From Cymodocea nodosa (Eukaryota > Streptophyta > Magnoliopsida > Alismatales > Cymodoceaceae), in assembly GCA_036874045.1 (NCBI GenBank), contig CM072340.1, positions 20,325,001 to 20,389,000 on the forward strand: a DNA stretch of 64,000 nucleotides. The letters are read 5' to 3'. Position 1 is the stretch's first letter. The number at the start of each line of letters is the position of its first letter. Shown one piece after another: positions 28,601-39,365 of the stretch. A model generated the notes under the pieces. The model did not search any database. It was not told the origin of the DNA and worked only from the letters and a program-made list of their open reading frames with translations. Position numbers and translations under genes: made by a program.

Positions 28601-31600
28601 TCTAAGTACTCGACTGAAAGTAGATTGTAGGGAGGGGATGGTGTCAGTTGCAAGAACTTGCCCATGAATCTAAGAGGCCAATTCAAGATGCAAACTAACA
28701 ATGAAAAGTGCTACGAACAACTCCTAACAATAGCGACGTGATGTGGCAAGGTCTACCACACAAGGTTGATAATCTTTTAATTCTTGCAATAAAACACACA
28801 ACTTGGAGTAACACATTTGAAGGGAGTATTCACCCTGATGATGATTAAATAGTTGCTCATATATCTCCAAAACTTTGAAGATATTGTTCTCATGTCCATA
28901 TGTAGTCCACAAAATTTCTCACATATGCTTTGTAGGACAAACTCGAGCTATACCAAGAAGAATGTACTCATCAACACTGTTCAACATCTATGTCATGACA
29001 ACATGATCAAACACCCATTAGGCAAGATATTCAGCGAAGTCTTTAATCAAAGGAGAGTTCGTTAGGTGGTATTCATGCATATTGGATATACAGAAGGTCT
29101 CAAAAGTAGGTGTCCATCTATGATAGTTATTTTCAATCAATTTTACTCCTGTAATAGTGAGTCAACCAAGAAGAGGGGAATTTGAGTGGCTACCAGTTCC
29201 AAAGGCAGGCATTCTTATTGACCCAATTCTAATGGAGGCATTGGATGAGGGAGAACCTTCCATAGGGCTCTACACAGGGGGAAGGAATGTGCAACTTTTA
29301 CCAAGAGTCGTTGACCTAGTCATCTGAACGACATCACAAATGAGAGAAATGCTAGTTGCACACAAAATAGGAAGCTAGAGAACGTATGCACGTGAGATAG
29401 CGTCAAATGCTTGGAAACGGTTGCTCAGACGTGAGGTGCATGGATCGAGAGTAGAGGATCAAAAACTGCTCTAATACCAACTTAATTTTAGGGTGGAAAA
29501 ATTAAGAAGAGATCTACATTTCATTTCCTTGAGAGAATACATATAGGACAACTTGTTGGGTAAATGAATGAACCATTTATCTGAATACATAAATATATAG
29601 ACTTAAATACTTTAATAGTAAGAATAAATCATTGTTTTAAAAATTAGTCCAAACCAATCAATCAAACTAGTTGAACCAAGGGTCTATTTGTACACATTCG
29701 AAAGTTCAAAAATGGAAAGTTCAAAATGATCAAAAATGGAAAGTCCCGAATCTTAAAAAAAATTGAAGTGTTTGTGCAGGTAATGGAAGGTCAAGAAAGT
29801 TAAAATTCTTTAAGTTATTTATGCCTAACAGAATGTTTAGAATTAGATTATTTTTATTTTTAATTAAAGTACTACAACAATTATTTATTATTTACTTTTT
29901 ATTTACTTTCATTTCTTCACTTTATAATAATTTTATTTTCAATTATTTTATTTATTTTTATTATTAATTATACTTATTTATTTATTTATCTATTTGAAAT
30001 GATTTAAAACTAAAGTTCATTCCACTAGCTATCATTATCAATAATGACAATCAATACTGTATAGAAATAAAGTTTTCAACATAAATATCAATTCTCAAAA
30101 TACACTTATTCAAATATCTATTTTAACATAACAACAGTACAAAAACCATTACATATGAAATGATTTAAAACTAATGTTCGTCCTACATAGTTGTCTTAAT
30201 GTTGTTACACATTTTATCTGTTATTTCTTTCATTTGTTCTTACGTCATTTCTAAAGTACTATCCATTTGTAAATGTTCTTCTTTAGTAACTCCAATATCT
30301 TTATTTTCAATATCAAATTTAGTCAATTCATCTTGTAGATTTTCTAATAAATTTGTTATGTCAGCTCTGGCTATGAAATTATAAACTAGGAAGTAAGCAA
30401 TGACAATCTTCACTTATGCTTCAAATAAATATAGTATGTATCCTTGTAAAATAGCAAAATGATGTTTTACAATTTCAAATGTTCGCTCGATTATTGATCT
30501 TAACCATAAATATCTATAGTTGAAGTTTTCTATTGTATTTGTAAGAAACTAATTACTATCATATTTAGATAGATGATATCGCATACCTCAATATAGACAA
30601 ATAAATTCAAGACAATTTAGATAACCAGTATCAATCAAGTAAAATTTACCTGTATATAATCATAAATTAGTGTAAACAAAAAAATGACTAACAATTTTCA
30701 ATACATCACATCTCTAGTGAAACTTTGAAAACATTACGTCTTGTGAGTGCATCTTAAAAGATTCAAGCATCAACTACTGATCTTTTCCAACTGCTAAGAA
30801 TATAAGTCAATTTCATATCAAAATTGCATGCAGCTATAACATTCTTTGTTAACTATTCTTCTCTATTTCTGAACTTTGTTGTTTATCGTCTATAAATAGT
30901 AGTCTTAATATGTGTCTCATCAACAACACCAATATAATCTTGTAAACATAATTATAATAAATTCTAATGAAAATTTTAATAAAGACAATTTTAATTCTAT
31001 ATCAATGAAAGTATTTACCTTAAAATAAAGGTATACATTTAAATCATTCACAATTCTACTTGAAATTGATGATAGAGAGGTCGCAATAAGTACATCAGTC
31101 AACTTTAAAATAACTTCAAGTACTTCATTGAAGTAAGTACTAATAGCCCATGTAGAATGACTAAATCGCTCCATCATTATTCCATATTGTTGATTTTAAC
31201 CAATAGTAATGAGAAACATAGAATGGTTATGATTTTCGATTATTTTGAACAAACAGAGGACAATGAGTATGCTCAACTATAGTGAAATTCATCTAAAATT
31301 TAACATTAACATCACGAAATTTAATATTCATTTTAATGGAGCAATGTTCATTTGGTTTCACAAATGACAAATACAACTATCATAGCAATAACAAAGGTAA
31401 CAATTTTGTTCGGAAGAACACTTTGGCATGCATAAAAATCAAAGATTGAGATATTATCATTGAAAGTAAGAATGAAAAAGAGGCGATCAATATTTAAAAA
31501 CATTGACAAAAGAGGTCACCTAAGGCATAAAAACTAGAGGCATCAAGATCATCGTCGGTCACGAGAGAGGGCATCAGTGGCAAAAGATGGTGTTGGTCAC

Positions 31601-33650
31601 GGAAGAGGGCATCAGTCACAAAAGAGGGTGTTGGTCGCAAAAGAGGTGTCGATCACGAAAGATGGTGTCAATCATAAGGAGAGGTTGCCAATCACAAAAG
31701 AGGTCATAGGAAGAAAAGGTCAAAGGTTTCTTGGAAAGAAAGTCACAACTTTGATCTCGAGCGAGGATCACACAACTTTGGTTGTGAAAGGGGGTGTGAG
31801 GTTGGGATTCTTGGAATTCCAAGGGGAACATGTGGGATTGCTGGAAAATTAAACTCATTTATATGATGGAAAATTTTTTGAACTTTCCCAAGATTCTAGA
31901 AGGCACAAACACTTATAAATTTCCCAACATTCTTTTTCCACCAATTCTCAGAATTCTAGGAGGCACAAACCCCCCCCCTAAGAATTGGTAAGGTCACTAG
32001 GTCAACAAGGTCTGGTTCAGCTGTTTTATTGGTTGAACTGTTCAACCCATTCAATTGGCCAATTGGACTAGCCAGTTCTAAGTTGAACCAGTTTTCTAGA
32101 ATATTGTTTTTTCAAAGTCTTATTGAGTTGTAATCTAATTAGGTGCCTTGGCAGGCATTTTCATATGTTTCTTGAGCTTTCTCCTCACCAAGGTTGTACA
32201 AAGTGCAGACCCTCTAGTTTATGATTGTATGAGGTTGTGTAAATTATGATTTGATGTCAACACTCCTTCACTTGTGCAAGAGTCAATGATAATGGACACT
32301 AGATGTAGGAAAGAGGGTGAATCAATATAAATCATTGTGTTCTTATGGTTTACTATCCTTCCAAGTCTGATTGTTTTAATTTGTTTTGAGTCAATGATAA
32401 TGGAACTCTCTTGTTCTGGTGTGCATGGAGACTAGAAGTAAAAAAGAGGTCAAATTCATATAAATCATCGTGTTCTTATGGTTTACTCCTCTTCCAAGTG
32501 TGATTGTTTTAATTTGTTTTATTGTTAGATTTCTATGACTCATAGCATTACAATCCTTCACAAGAGATGTTGACTTTTACCATTCCAGCCTTGGAAAGCA
32601 AATGATGTCCTATGGTGTTTAACTAGTGATTTGTTTTCCAATCAATCTGGTGTCAAAGATGTTTGCTTGGTGAAAGCATGAAACCACCTTTTGTTCTTAT
32701 ACAACCCTTCTACTGTTTCCTTATTTTGATTACTAAGAAAAAAGGCAGCTGCATGCATATCAGTTGCAGTCTTGCAGACCATCATTATATGTCAAGTGCC
32801 AACATACCAAAGTAAAAAAATAAAGAGTACATTTGCAAAGCATCCATCCAAAACATGGGAAAATAAACGGAAATATAGCCTCCTAACTACACACGAAACA
32901 CAAATACTTTGCCCAGTACACCCCACTCCACCATTAACATAGAACCTGGAATAGGAAGAAAGCTTTAATAGAACAAACGCAATAATCCACCTCAACAAAG
33001 TATAGTCATGATCTAGATTCTAGATAAGTCATTTTACAAAAAAAGATTAAATCTGATATGAAACCAAAACTAGATTCCATGCCCACAACATTTGGACTGA
33101 AAAACATGCATATCTCTTATAAATAGGAAAATCTGTGTTTGCCAATATGTCATACACTTCATTATAAGCAGAGCATTAAAGCAAGAGATAGAAAATGACC
33201 ACATCTCCACACCTTCGATGCATATTAGATATCAAATTTCAATGTTCAACGGTAAACTGAATGACCTGACAAATTGATTTTCCTTAAAAAAAGCAGTAAG
33301 TTATGGGACAATAATAGTAACATATCAGCATGTTTGTTCCAATGAAAAAAGAAAAATACCTTCTTCGGGAAGTCAGAACCCTGTGATGTGCTTGCTGAAG
33401 CATGTGGATTGACTTTGTCAAGTAGATTCCAAGAAAATGTGTGTTTTGTATGAGAAAAAAATTTCAGACCTTCAGGATAAAGGAGATTGTTTTTCCTGCC
33501 ATAAGAAGCATAAATTTAATAGATATGTTCTCATTGTTGACAAAATGCCATGCATGATTACAAAAAAAATAAACATCATCATGCTTACCTCCTTCTAAGT
33601 ACTATATTTTGGCATCCCCTCTCAATTTTTAGAGAAACTGCACGTGCCAT
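7642..33650 (-). CDS. RECG1: Organellar RecG-type ATP-dependent DNA helicase, complete, 16 coding exons
   Basis: Branch-migrating DNA helicase; plant RECG1 acts in mitochondria and chloroplasts to control recombination and keep organelle genomes stable. Coding exons, in transcript order: 33650-33589, 33495-33360, 23362-22829, 22729-22605, 16597-16366, 15956-15793, 14498-14417, 13955-13866, 13489-13256, 12941-12870, 12611-12459, 12383-12240, 11485-11333, 9826-9743, 9197-8625, 7734-7642. All joins keep frame and give 976 aa, close to the length known for plant RECG1. Seen in the protein: wedge region (about 240-420); Walker A GDVGCGKT at 554-561; DEQH at 660-663; SATPIPRT from 707; QLHQLRGRIGRG in exon 15; and the plant-specific end LSMRQPLCLLGD. 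The poorly conserved first 100 residues are basic and Ser/Asn-rich, as for an organelle presequence. ATG 33650 lies 18 nt inside an exon whose acceptor is at 33669-33670. The span of about 26 kb is due to transposon-filled introns. Confidence 0.95.
9198..11332. other. RECG1 introns 13 and 14
   Basis: Intron sequence on either side of exon 14 (9743-9826). It is AT-rich with a short (GT)n run near 9643. Apart from the L1-tail-like piece at 11154-11275, no coding or repeat structure was recognised. Confidence 0.5.
11154..11275 (-). repeat. Dispersed repeat, probable L1 LINE 3' tail
   Basis: About 120 bp resemble 17769-17885: both share the words GAGTGNCAACAAGAAATATATT and ACAAGCTGAAA or GCAAGCTGAAA in the same order. 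The second copy lies at the 3' end of an L1-type LINE, so this one is probably a solo 3'-untranslated fragment of the same family in RECG1 intron 13. Confidence 0.5.
14560..15490 (-). mobile_element. L1-type LINE 3' fragment (zf-RVT region)
   Basis: Reading on the minus strand, 15271-15053 encodes the zinc-binding domain found after plant L1 reverse transcriptases: WNCRLPLKIKAFLWVLMHK, then a CLLC cysteine pair. Upstream (15482-15231) is the preceding linker with GGISWNLNIGRLLMDEE. Weaker continuation of the C-terminal region runs to about 14560. Reverse transcriptase and endonuclease are absent and the frame is interrupted, so this is a dead, 5'-truncated copy in RECG1 intron 6. Confidence 0.7.
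16598..17764. other. Low-information part of RECG1 intron 4
   Basis: AT-rich intron sequence of over 1 kb between exon 5 and the LINE that starts at 17765. I see nothing recognisable in it. Confidence 0.5.
17765..22560 (-). mobile_element. Degraded L1-type LINE with a nested repeat
   Basis: Minus-strand pieces appear in L1 order. ORF1-like CCHC knuckles lie at 22190-22070 (CNDRGHLAKEC then CWICRGLGQWH). An ORF2 endonuclease remnant lies near 20100-19900 (VGGNFNITRFL, then NNLIHELEWTDFPI). A linker lies near 19800 (PFRFEAMWLK). An ORF2 C-terminal piece lies near 18130-18030 (RNGRFFRNKAYDDAYLIDRFW), and a 3' tail at 17885-17769. The reverse transcriptase domain is not found, and an unrelated AT-rich repeat sits at about 18446-19060. 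The copy is old and non-functional. It fills most of the 6-kb RECG1 intron between exons 4 and 5. Exact ends are uncertain. Confidence 0.6.
18446..19060. repeat. AT-rich dispersed repeat with CCTAGGC ends, copy A
   Basis: The core (about 18720-19060) is alignable with 57250-57640: both contain AACTTAAATATA, TTTTTGATGGA, TATTATGACA, TAAATGTTATG or GAATGTCAT, and TTATTATCAAATATATAT or TTATTATTAAATATATAT in the same order. GTGCCTAGGCACC words lie at both sides (about 18459 and 19041). This looks like a non-autonomous DNA transposon family; the class is not certain. It lies within the L1-type LINE. Confidence 0.6.
24235..24790 (-). mobile_element. RTE-type LINE 3' fragment
   Basis: Minus-strand reading gives the C-terminal tail of plant RTE-type reverse transcriptases: ILYGIDYWVLNMNMYK, ALQNAKMDVW, and a final block corresponding to the family's HVADPT end. 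It carries several stops and frame breaks and lacks the catalytic domain. It lies in the 10-kb RECG1 intron between exons 2 and 3. Two relatives in the same orientation lie at about 54950-55460 and 57386-57459. Confidence 0.6.
25148..29617 (-). mobile_element. Ty1/copia LTR retrotransposon fossil
   Basis: A broken copia element of about 4.5 kb inside the large RECG1 intron. Two 138-bp LTRs (25148-25285 and 29480-29617) differ at roughly one position in ten, implying an insertion some millions of years old (inference from usual plant rates). A 5-bp target duplication GTAAG flanks it at 25143-25147 and 29618-29622. The primer binding site, a near match to initiator-Met tRNA, is at 29468-29479, and a purine tract abuts the other LTR, so the element reads on the minus strand. 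Parts seen in order are a gag region with a CCHC knuckle (about 28950-28350), integrase-end sequence (about 27380-26910) and reverse transcriptase pieces (about 26500-25900). It is heavily broken, with many interruptions. The short LTRs recall the Ale/Retrofit group, which is tentative. Confidence 0.85.
29680..31978 (-). mobile_element. PIF/Harbinger DNA transposon with decayed transposase
   Basis: Terminal inverted repeats GGGTCTATTTGTACACATTC (left) and the complement of the right end GGGGGTTTGTGCC are imperfect but similar. The flanks CAA/TAA fit the 3-bp TAA-type target duplication of this superfamily. Minus-strand transposase pieces occur in family order: RFSHSTWAISTYFNEVLEV (31150-31090), FYLIDTGYLNCLEF (about 30650-30600), and NYRYLWLRSIIERTFEIVKHH then KIVIAYFLVYNFI (about 30520-30370). 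Stops interrupt the frame, so the gene is dead. It lies in the large RECG1 intron, 60 bp from the copia fossil. Confidence 0.75.
31545..31700. repeat. Degenerate 19-bp minisatellite inside the Harbinger element
   Basis: About eight imperfect units of 17-20 bp, for example GTCACGGAAGAGGGCATCA followed by GTCACAAAAGAGGGTGTTG, lie between the transposase remnant and the right terminal repeat. Unit length is mostly 19 bp. Confidence 0.7.
32280..32520. repeat. Tandem duplication in RECG1 intron 2
   Basis: Two direct copies (about 32280-32387 and 32389-32520) both start GAGTCAATGATAATGGA and end GATTGTTTTAATTTGTTTT. The second has extra sequence near its start. They lie between the Harbinger element and RECG1 exon 2. 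Confidence 0.75.
32521..33359. other. Unassigned part of RECG1 intron 2
   Basis: AT-rich intron between the tandem duplication and exon 2. I see no coding or repeat signal. Confidence 0.5.
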
Positions 33651-33668
33651 GTATTTTTCACTCAAGAC

Positions 33669-36143
33669 CTGAAAGTAATATATTGAGAATTAGATAATCT
33701 GCAAGATACATACAGTGCCATAATTCCAACATCCTGATTTCCTCATAATCAGCTGAAAGTTTAGTGATGAAGAGAAATATTCATGTTGCCGACCCCATAA
33801 AATAGAATTAAGATATGGATTGTCATTATTGATGTTGTATTCCTTAGTCCTAGGTCCTAATAAGATTAAATATATAAAAGAGAACAGAAAATACTAATTG
33901 TGACAGTACCAACAGGCAATGTAGTGGTACTTGCAATAAATGTGATGGGGAGTTATTATAAATCTACAGTCAAATGTGATCCCCACTATGCTCCTAATCT
34001 ATTGTCATTATGGTCATGGGACCATAAATAAGCAAGCATCAGCTTCAATGAAATTTGAACTTAATAAAGCTGCTTATTTATTTAGAAATTATGAAAACCT
34101 ATGGCAATGGGCTTTGGCTCTAGTTAGGAAACAAAAAGGAAAAATTACGTAATGGTCACAATCATTTTAGTCCTTTGTCTGAAAATGGATCATGATCAAT
34201 CTTGACTCTTTTCTTGTCAACGCAAGAAGAGAATACCTTTCATCCTAGGGATTTGCCTACAATAACTACACTACAAATAATATATTTTCTCTTTTGCTTT
34301 AGTCTTCTCACTTACATGTTTATTTCCTATATTCCTCAAGTTTTAGTCTTGATATTTTTTTCTTTGGATACAAGGATAAAATGAAAGTCCTCTTATTCAA
34401 TTTTTGAACATGCACCAAAAAATGACCTAGTATCATGCAATTAAAGTTTTAGAACACAGTTAATTTCCAAAGTTTCCATGGAAAAAAAGGTTTGTCTTCC
34501 ACTATGTTGCAAAAGAGAACTATAAGGAGAGTAGAGAAAAGTACTTCTAATAGTGTCGAGCCTAGGGAGAGAGTAGGCAAGTGAAACAATGGAGAATGCC
34601 AAAAAAAGGTAGTGAGAAAGAACCTAAAATAAACTTCGTTTCCCAGTAAATGCAGAGAATATGGTCAAAGGGAAGAGGTAGGTTACAGTATGTCACCTTG
34701 GTAGGAAGTAAAAGAGCCAAGATTAATCTTAGTCTACAATCAGATGTAGGAGTAAAATGGCTGTAATCATTGTTTAGATTATTTGTTGTTGGTCCATGAT
34801 TTGTCAGTTCTACTCAAATTCATTGTCATGAGGTCTCTCACATTATTAAATTTTTTATTGCATTCTGGTATTTGCAAAAGATGATGAAACTTGATTAAGA
34901 ATCTATCATTTTCATCCTTGGTAAATTAAGCAAGGATACAGTCTTTAGTTGTTGGACAGTGGAGAGGGTCAAGGAAGTTTATTGTCAGTGATTGCACTAA
35001 CAAGTTAAGAGGTATGTATGCAATTGGTCATCTACTTCACAACTCATCGATTAGATGACTCAGAAAAGGGTTTGGTTCTTCCCTTCTCGTATTATCAAAT
35101 CCAATGGTCAACATTCATTATCTATAAAAGTTATTCTTAAATGTACCTATGTTGAGAACTAGTTTCTGAGATTCAAAGTCCATTGAAATTAATTTTCACA
35201 ATTTCAACATAAATAAGCATTTTCATTGATGTCAAATATAGTTGAAGCTTGCATTCACTTATTTATAACCCTTTAACCATAATGATAATAATAGTGATCA
35301 CATTTGATTGTAGGAATGTTCCTATTAATGATCCCATTTTCTGCCATAAGTGATCCCTTCTGGTCTGCAGACATGTTCTACTGAAGAAATCAAGCTAAAA
35401 GATTATAATCATCCATTGAAAATTACGCACCACACTACAGCATGCTTAACAATTAACATAATAATTTGCATGGCTTCTGCTATGACCTTTACATTCTATT
35501 CTGGGACCAACCTTTGATCAACTTTAACATTTTTTTTTTTATGTTTCAATTGTGGAGTGGCCAAAACCTCATCATTCCATGTTAATATATGTCATAAATG
35601 GCACGTTTACCGTGAGAGTGCTGATGGGAATTACTTGAAATACAGAGAAATGATTGGAGCGGCTGCAAGGTTTAGCACGGTTAAGTGGGAATCATGATCA
35701 TAACAGATTCCAAGAGCTTACTCCAAAAGAAGAAGAAAAAAAAAAAAATCAATGTCACAAAGAAGCTAAAACCGGTTGACTAGTGGAAGTACGAAGGAAT
35801 CCATGATGGCGGAAACTCCAAATTTCTTATACTCTACAGAATTCCCAAGCATTTCTCCGCTTAAAAAAGCTTGGGAAAAGATCCAAAATAATAGCAAAAT
35901 AGAAAACATTGATCACGTAAGTGAAATAACATGCCCCAAGAGTATATGGCAACAGTTCACAACCCAAACAGAGAATCCCTTCTCCTTGAAGGTGCCATCT
36001 TTGACCATTAGTGAGTATAAAGCCCGAAGAGAATAAATAAATACTAGCCAACTGACCCAAGAGAAGATAATTTACTCAACAACTAAAGCCCGAGAAGCCG
36101 AACAAAAATACCAAGCACAGAGAAAGCCGTGCCAAATACGGAT
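33669..36143. other. RECG1 intron in the 5' untranslated region
   Basis: About 2.5 kb of AT-rich sequence between the inferred non-coding first exon (donor GTGAGT, minus strand, at 36149-36144) and the coding start exon (acceptor at 33670-33669). No open frame with recognisable homology is present. Confidence 0.5.
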
Positions 36144-36149
36144 ACTCAC

Positions 36150-36290
36150 ATCGCCTGCCGAGCACCACTAGGCAGAAACACGATTGCAGGGGATGGAGAC
36201 GAACCTTAATCGAAAACCACCACTCTCGTCGCTCGAACCTGTAAAGGCCAGGGAGATGAAGGGTTGGAGTGGGAGAGGTAGAGGAGGCAA
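36150..36290 (-). promoter_or_regulatory. Probable RECG1 non-coding first exon and core promoter
   Basis: On the minus strand a GC-rich leader ends at a strong donor, GGCGAT then GTGAGT (36149-36144). The next in-frame acceptor is 18 nt upstream of the RECG1 ATG at 33650. A poly-G run (36299-36321) lies just behind it. The transcription start is not resolved. Confidence 0.5.
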
Positions 36291-36298
36291 TAAAGAGA

Positions 36299-36321
36299 GG
36301 GGGGGGGGGGGGGGGGGGGGG
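36299..36321. repeat. Poly-G run
   Basis: Twenty-three consecutive G, next to the inferred RECG1 promoter. Length in such runs is prone to sequencing error. Confidence 0.8.
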
Positions 36322-38036
36322 AACTGTGATATGGGAAGGAAAGGAACTTTATAATTAATTTTTTTAATTAAATTTATTTATATAATTAATTAATCTGAGG
36401 TACAGTATTAAGATTTCAACTTAACCTCGGTTATGTCTATTAAGATACTTTAATTACGAAATAATGGTTGAATTTTAGCAAAAAAAACGCAACTTTTTAA
36501 ACCTAAATCATATGGTTCCGAGAAAATAAACGAACCCTGCTAATAGGGTCCATTTTGATAGAGTTAGGACATAATTATTATGATAATTGTGTCATGATTA
36601 TATCATAATTACAAGGCATGACATGATTTTGGTCTTAATTTTGGACTTCTCCTGTACAGTCGGTATGGTCTTTTGTTTTACCTTAAAAAAAAATATTTTA
36701 TTCAAGTCTTCTTTAATAGGAATCTCTTTATTCAACTATTGGATTTAGCTGTGAGGTGGAGAGGCCTCCATTTTAAAATATCTTCTTTATGTTCTAAAAG
36801 AATGTTTCTCAGAGTTTTCTTTTTTCGATTGTGAAAAGAAATCATGATATCTTTAGTTGACCAGTGATAATACTATTTAACACGAATATTTAAAATAAAT
36901 TAAAAGTTAAGAATATTCTTGGCTATAATATTTAGATCAATATATATACACTTGCATTGGGTTGGTAGTTAATGCCTTTAACCACAAAAAAATTTTTGAA
37001 AACGTTTTATGTTAAGTTAATTCTCACATCGATTGATATAAGAATTGAATTTGAGTTAAACATATAATAAGATCAAATCCCTTATTGACACCCACAATGA
37101 TAAAGTTGTAGATGTCTTACCTTATCTTTGTACTATCTCACCTCATATTGTCTCACCTTACACTTTATTGTCTTACCTTATACCACCTTCACCCTACTTT
37201 GTGTTATCTTAATGCATCCTCTCAACTCATGTCTCACTTGTGGATTAATTGGATAGTCTAAAAAAAAAGACAACTATAAGAGGTGAATTAACGCCTAATA
37301 AGTAATCCATTCTCAAACAAATAAAATTAAACAATAAGGTGTTGCACATGAAAAGTTATAAATCATAATATGCACAATATATGAAATAAAGTCACTAGTT
37401 CATCAATTATACAAAATAAATAAAGAAAATTAGGCTAACAAATACATCTTTTATTTCCTCTTTTATTTAATTAATTACGACAATATATTCTCTCGTATAG
37501 TAAGATAAGTAACCACATACCATCCATCTTATGATTAGACTTTAGATATCTCGAGTTACTTTAAGACGAACTAAGCATATTCTATCTCAAATCATATATA
37601 CAATATTATAATATTATGTGTCTGTAATCGAATTTCATATTTAATATAATTAATTCATCTTTCATTTATAATCATACAAGATAAGTTGATCACTAATCAA
37701 AATAATTGAGCAATTCACACTATTACACAATAATCTAAAATATTAGGCATTCACATAATACACAATAAATAACATAATAATTAGAATAATAAACTATATT
37801 AGAATATTATAAAATACATAATTTAACTATATTATGCATTAACATCTGTATTATGCACATAATCTATAATAAATAGCATCACTAGGTATTAATTATCAAT
37901 ATTATGTCATGCTCATTAATAAATATGTATAAATAGTCAAACGACGACCATTAACCAGCAACAATGAATATTTACAAGCACTAACATGATATAATACAAG
38001 ACAATCAATGCCAAGGCAATATAATACAAAATAATC

Positions 38037-38082
<46 letters not shown>

Positions 38083-39365
38083 GATAAATCAAGATATACC
38101 ACACTTGTACATGTACAACGACACACTCATCATAGTCTAAGCATAACCATATTTGGGAAAAAGACTAAAATGCCCTTCAACCTATAGCATATTACATCGA
38201 GCCCTTTCACTTGTTGATAAATCACAAACGATAAAAAAGTGTTGAAATAGTTTCACACAATCAACGTAAAGACGGAATTTAAATTAACACATGGTAGATC
38301 TTTTAATTCGTCGGCAATTAATTTTAAAATAGACCGTTTTACATTTTTATTTTTAACAATGGGAAGGTTTTTTCTGTGCCATCGGATGCTTCACGGGAGA
38401 TGAAGTTGCTCATAAGTAGGTGTAGATTATTGAGTAATTTCACATGGCGAGGAATTTAAAAAAGCTCGTTATGTATTAAAATCTCCACCGTGATGATAGG
38501 ATGGGTATTTCCAAACCATATTGTTATTTACAGTGATACTTCTCAAATGTATGGTACAGTGAAAAATTGATTCACGATAATTACTAATATGGTAATAATG
38601 AGACCTGGAGTATCAGATAATACAAAAAAGGCAAGTGACGTAGCTAGACGTATGGATATAAATATTGGACATAGATGTAGTACGTAACAAGTGGACAATA
38701 AATCATTCTCGTATTTTTACACCACTCATTCTTTTTTGCCAAACTTGAACTTGATTGATATAACCAGTATTTTTGATATATATATATATTTATTTATTTA
38801 TAACGTTTTATTTTCTTTAAATATTATATGCATTAATTATCATGTCAGTATTTTCCGCTAGTACCAGTATCCCGGGAAATAAAAGGCAGACAGGAGAAGG
38901 TGATGGAGACATGAGTGACAGAGCTCCGTCACTTTCCGAACGACAATTAAAAAGCATCGACGACACTAATTATACGTCAAAATTTAAATTTGATGAACGG
39001 AAAAAAGCTACCATTACCAGAGAAAATTGTACCATTCTCCAAAGCTTGCTTTTGATAAACGAATTAAAGCATTTACGACGTCCCGAGAGATGGTGGGACG
39101 GAGGAGATGAGTTCTGTCGACGAAGCAACAAAAATCTACTGCTACAATGTTGGGTGTTCGTTCCGATGAAACTTTTGGAATTCACGAGCACCACGAATCC
39201 TAACATCAATCATGCCAGTGCCCGTGAACGAAACAGTACGATCCTCGAAAAGAAAAGCACAGCTCCACGGCAATGGCAGCAGTAGCAGACAGCCAGATAC
39301 CCGTCATACATGTGGTACAGAAGAACCCGGAAAGAGGACAAACAACACAGATCCACCACATCCGA
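36322..39365. other. Gene-free AT-rich spacer
   Basis: It contains a degenerate series of CTCACCTTA-like words (37110-37210) and a (TA)n run (38044-38080), then the 3' flank of the SPARK gene. An open frame at 38842-39285 (+) has no family resemblance and lies in that flank. No gene is supported. Confidence 0.5.
38044..38080. repeat. (TA)n microsatellite
   Basis: About 18 uninterrupted TA units in the spacer. Confidence 0.85.

Noticed and set aside
37000-37300. Degenerate CTCACCTTA-like series considered as an LTR or satellite
   Set aside because: Too irregular, with no flanking duplication or partner copy in the window.
38842-39285. 147-codon open frame (+)
   Set aside because: Lies in the 3' flank of the SPARK gene, has no family resemblance and no promoter-like context.
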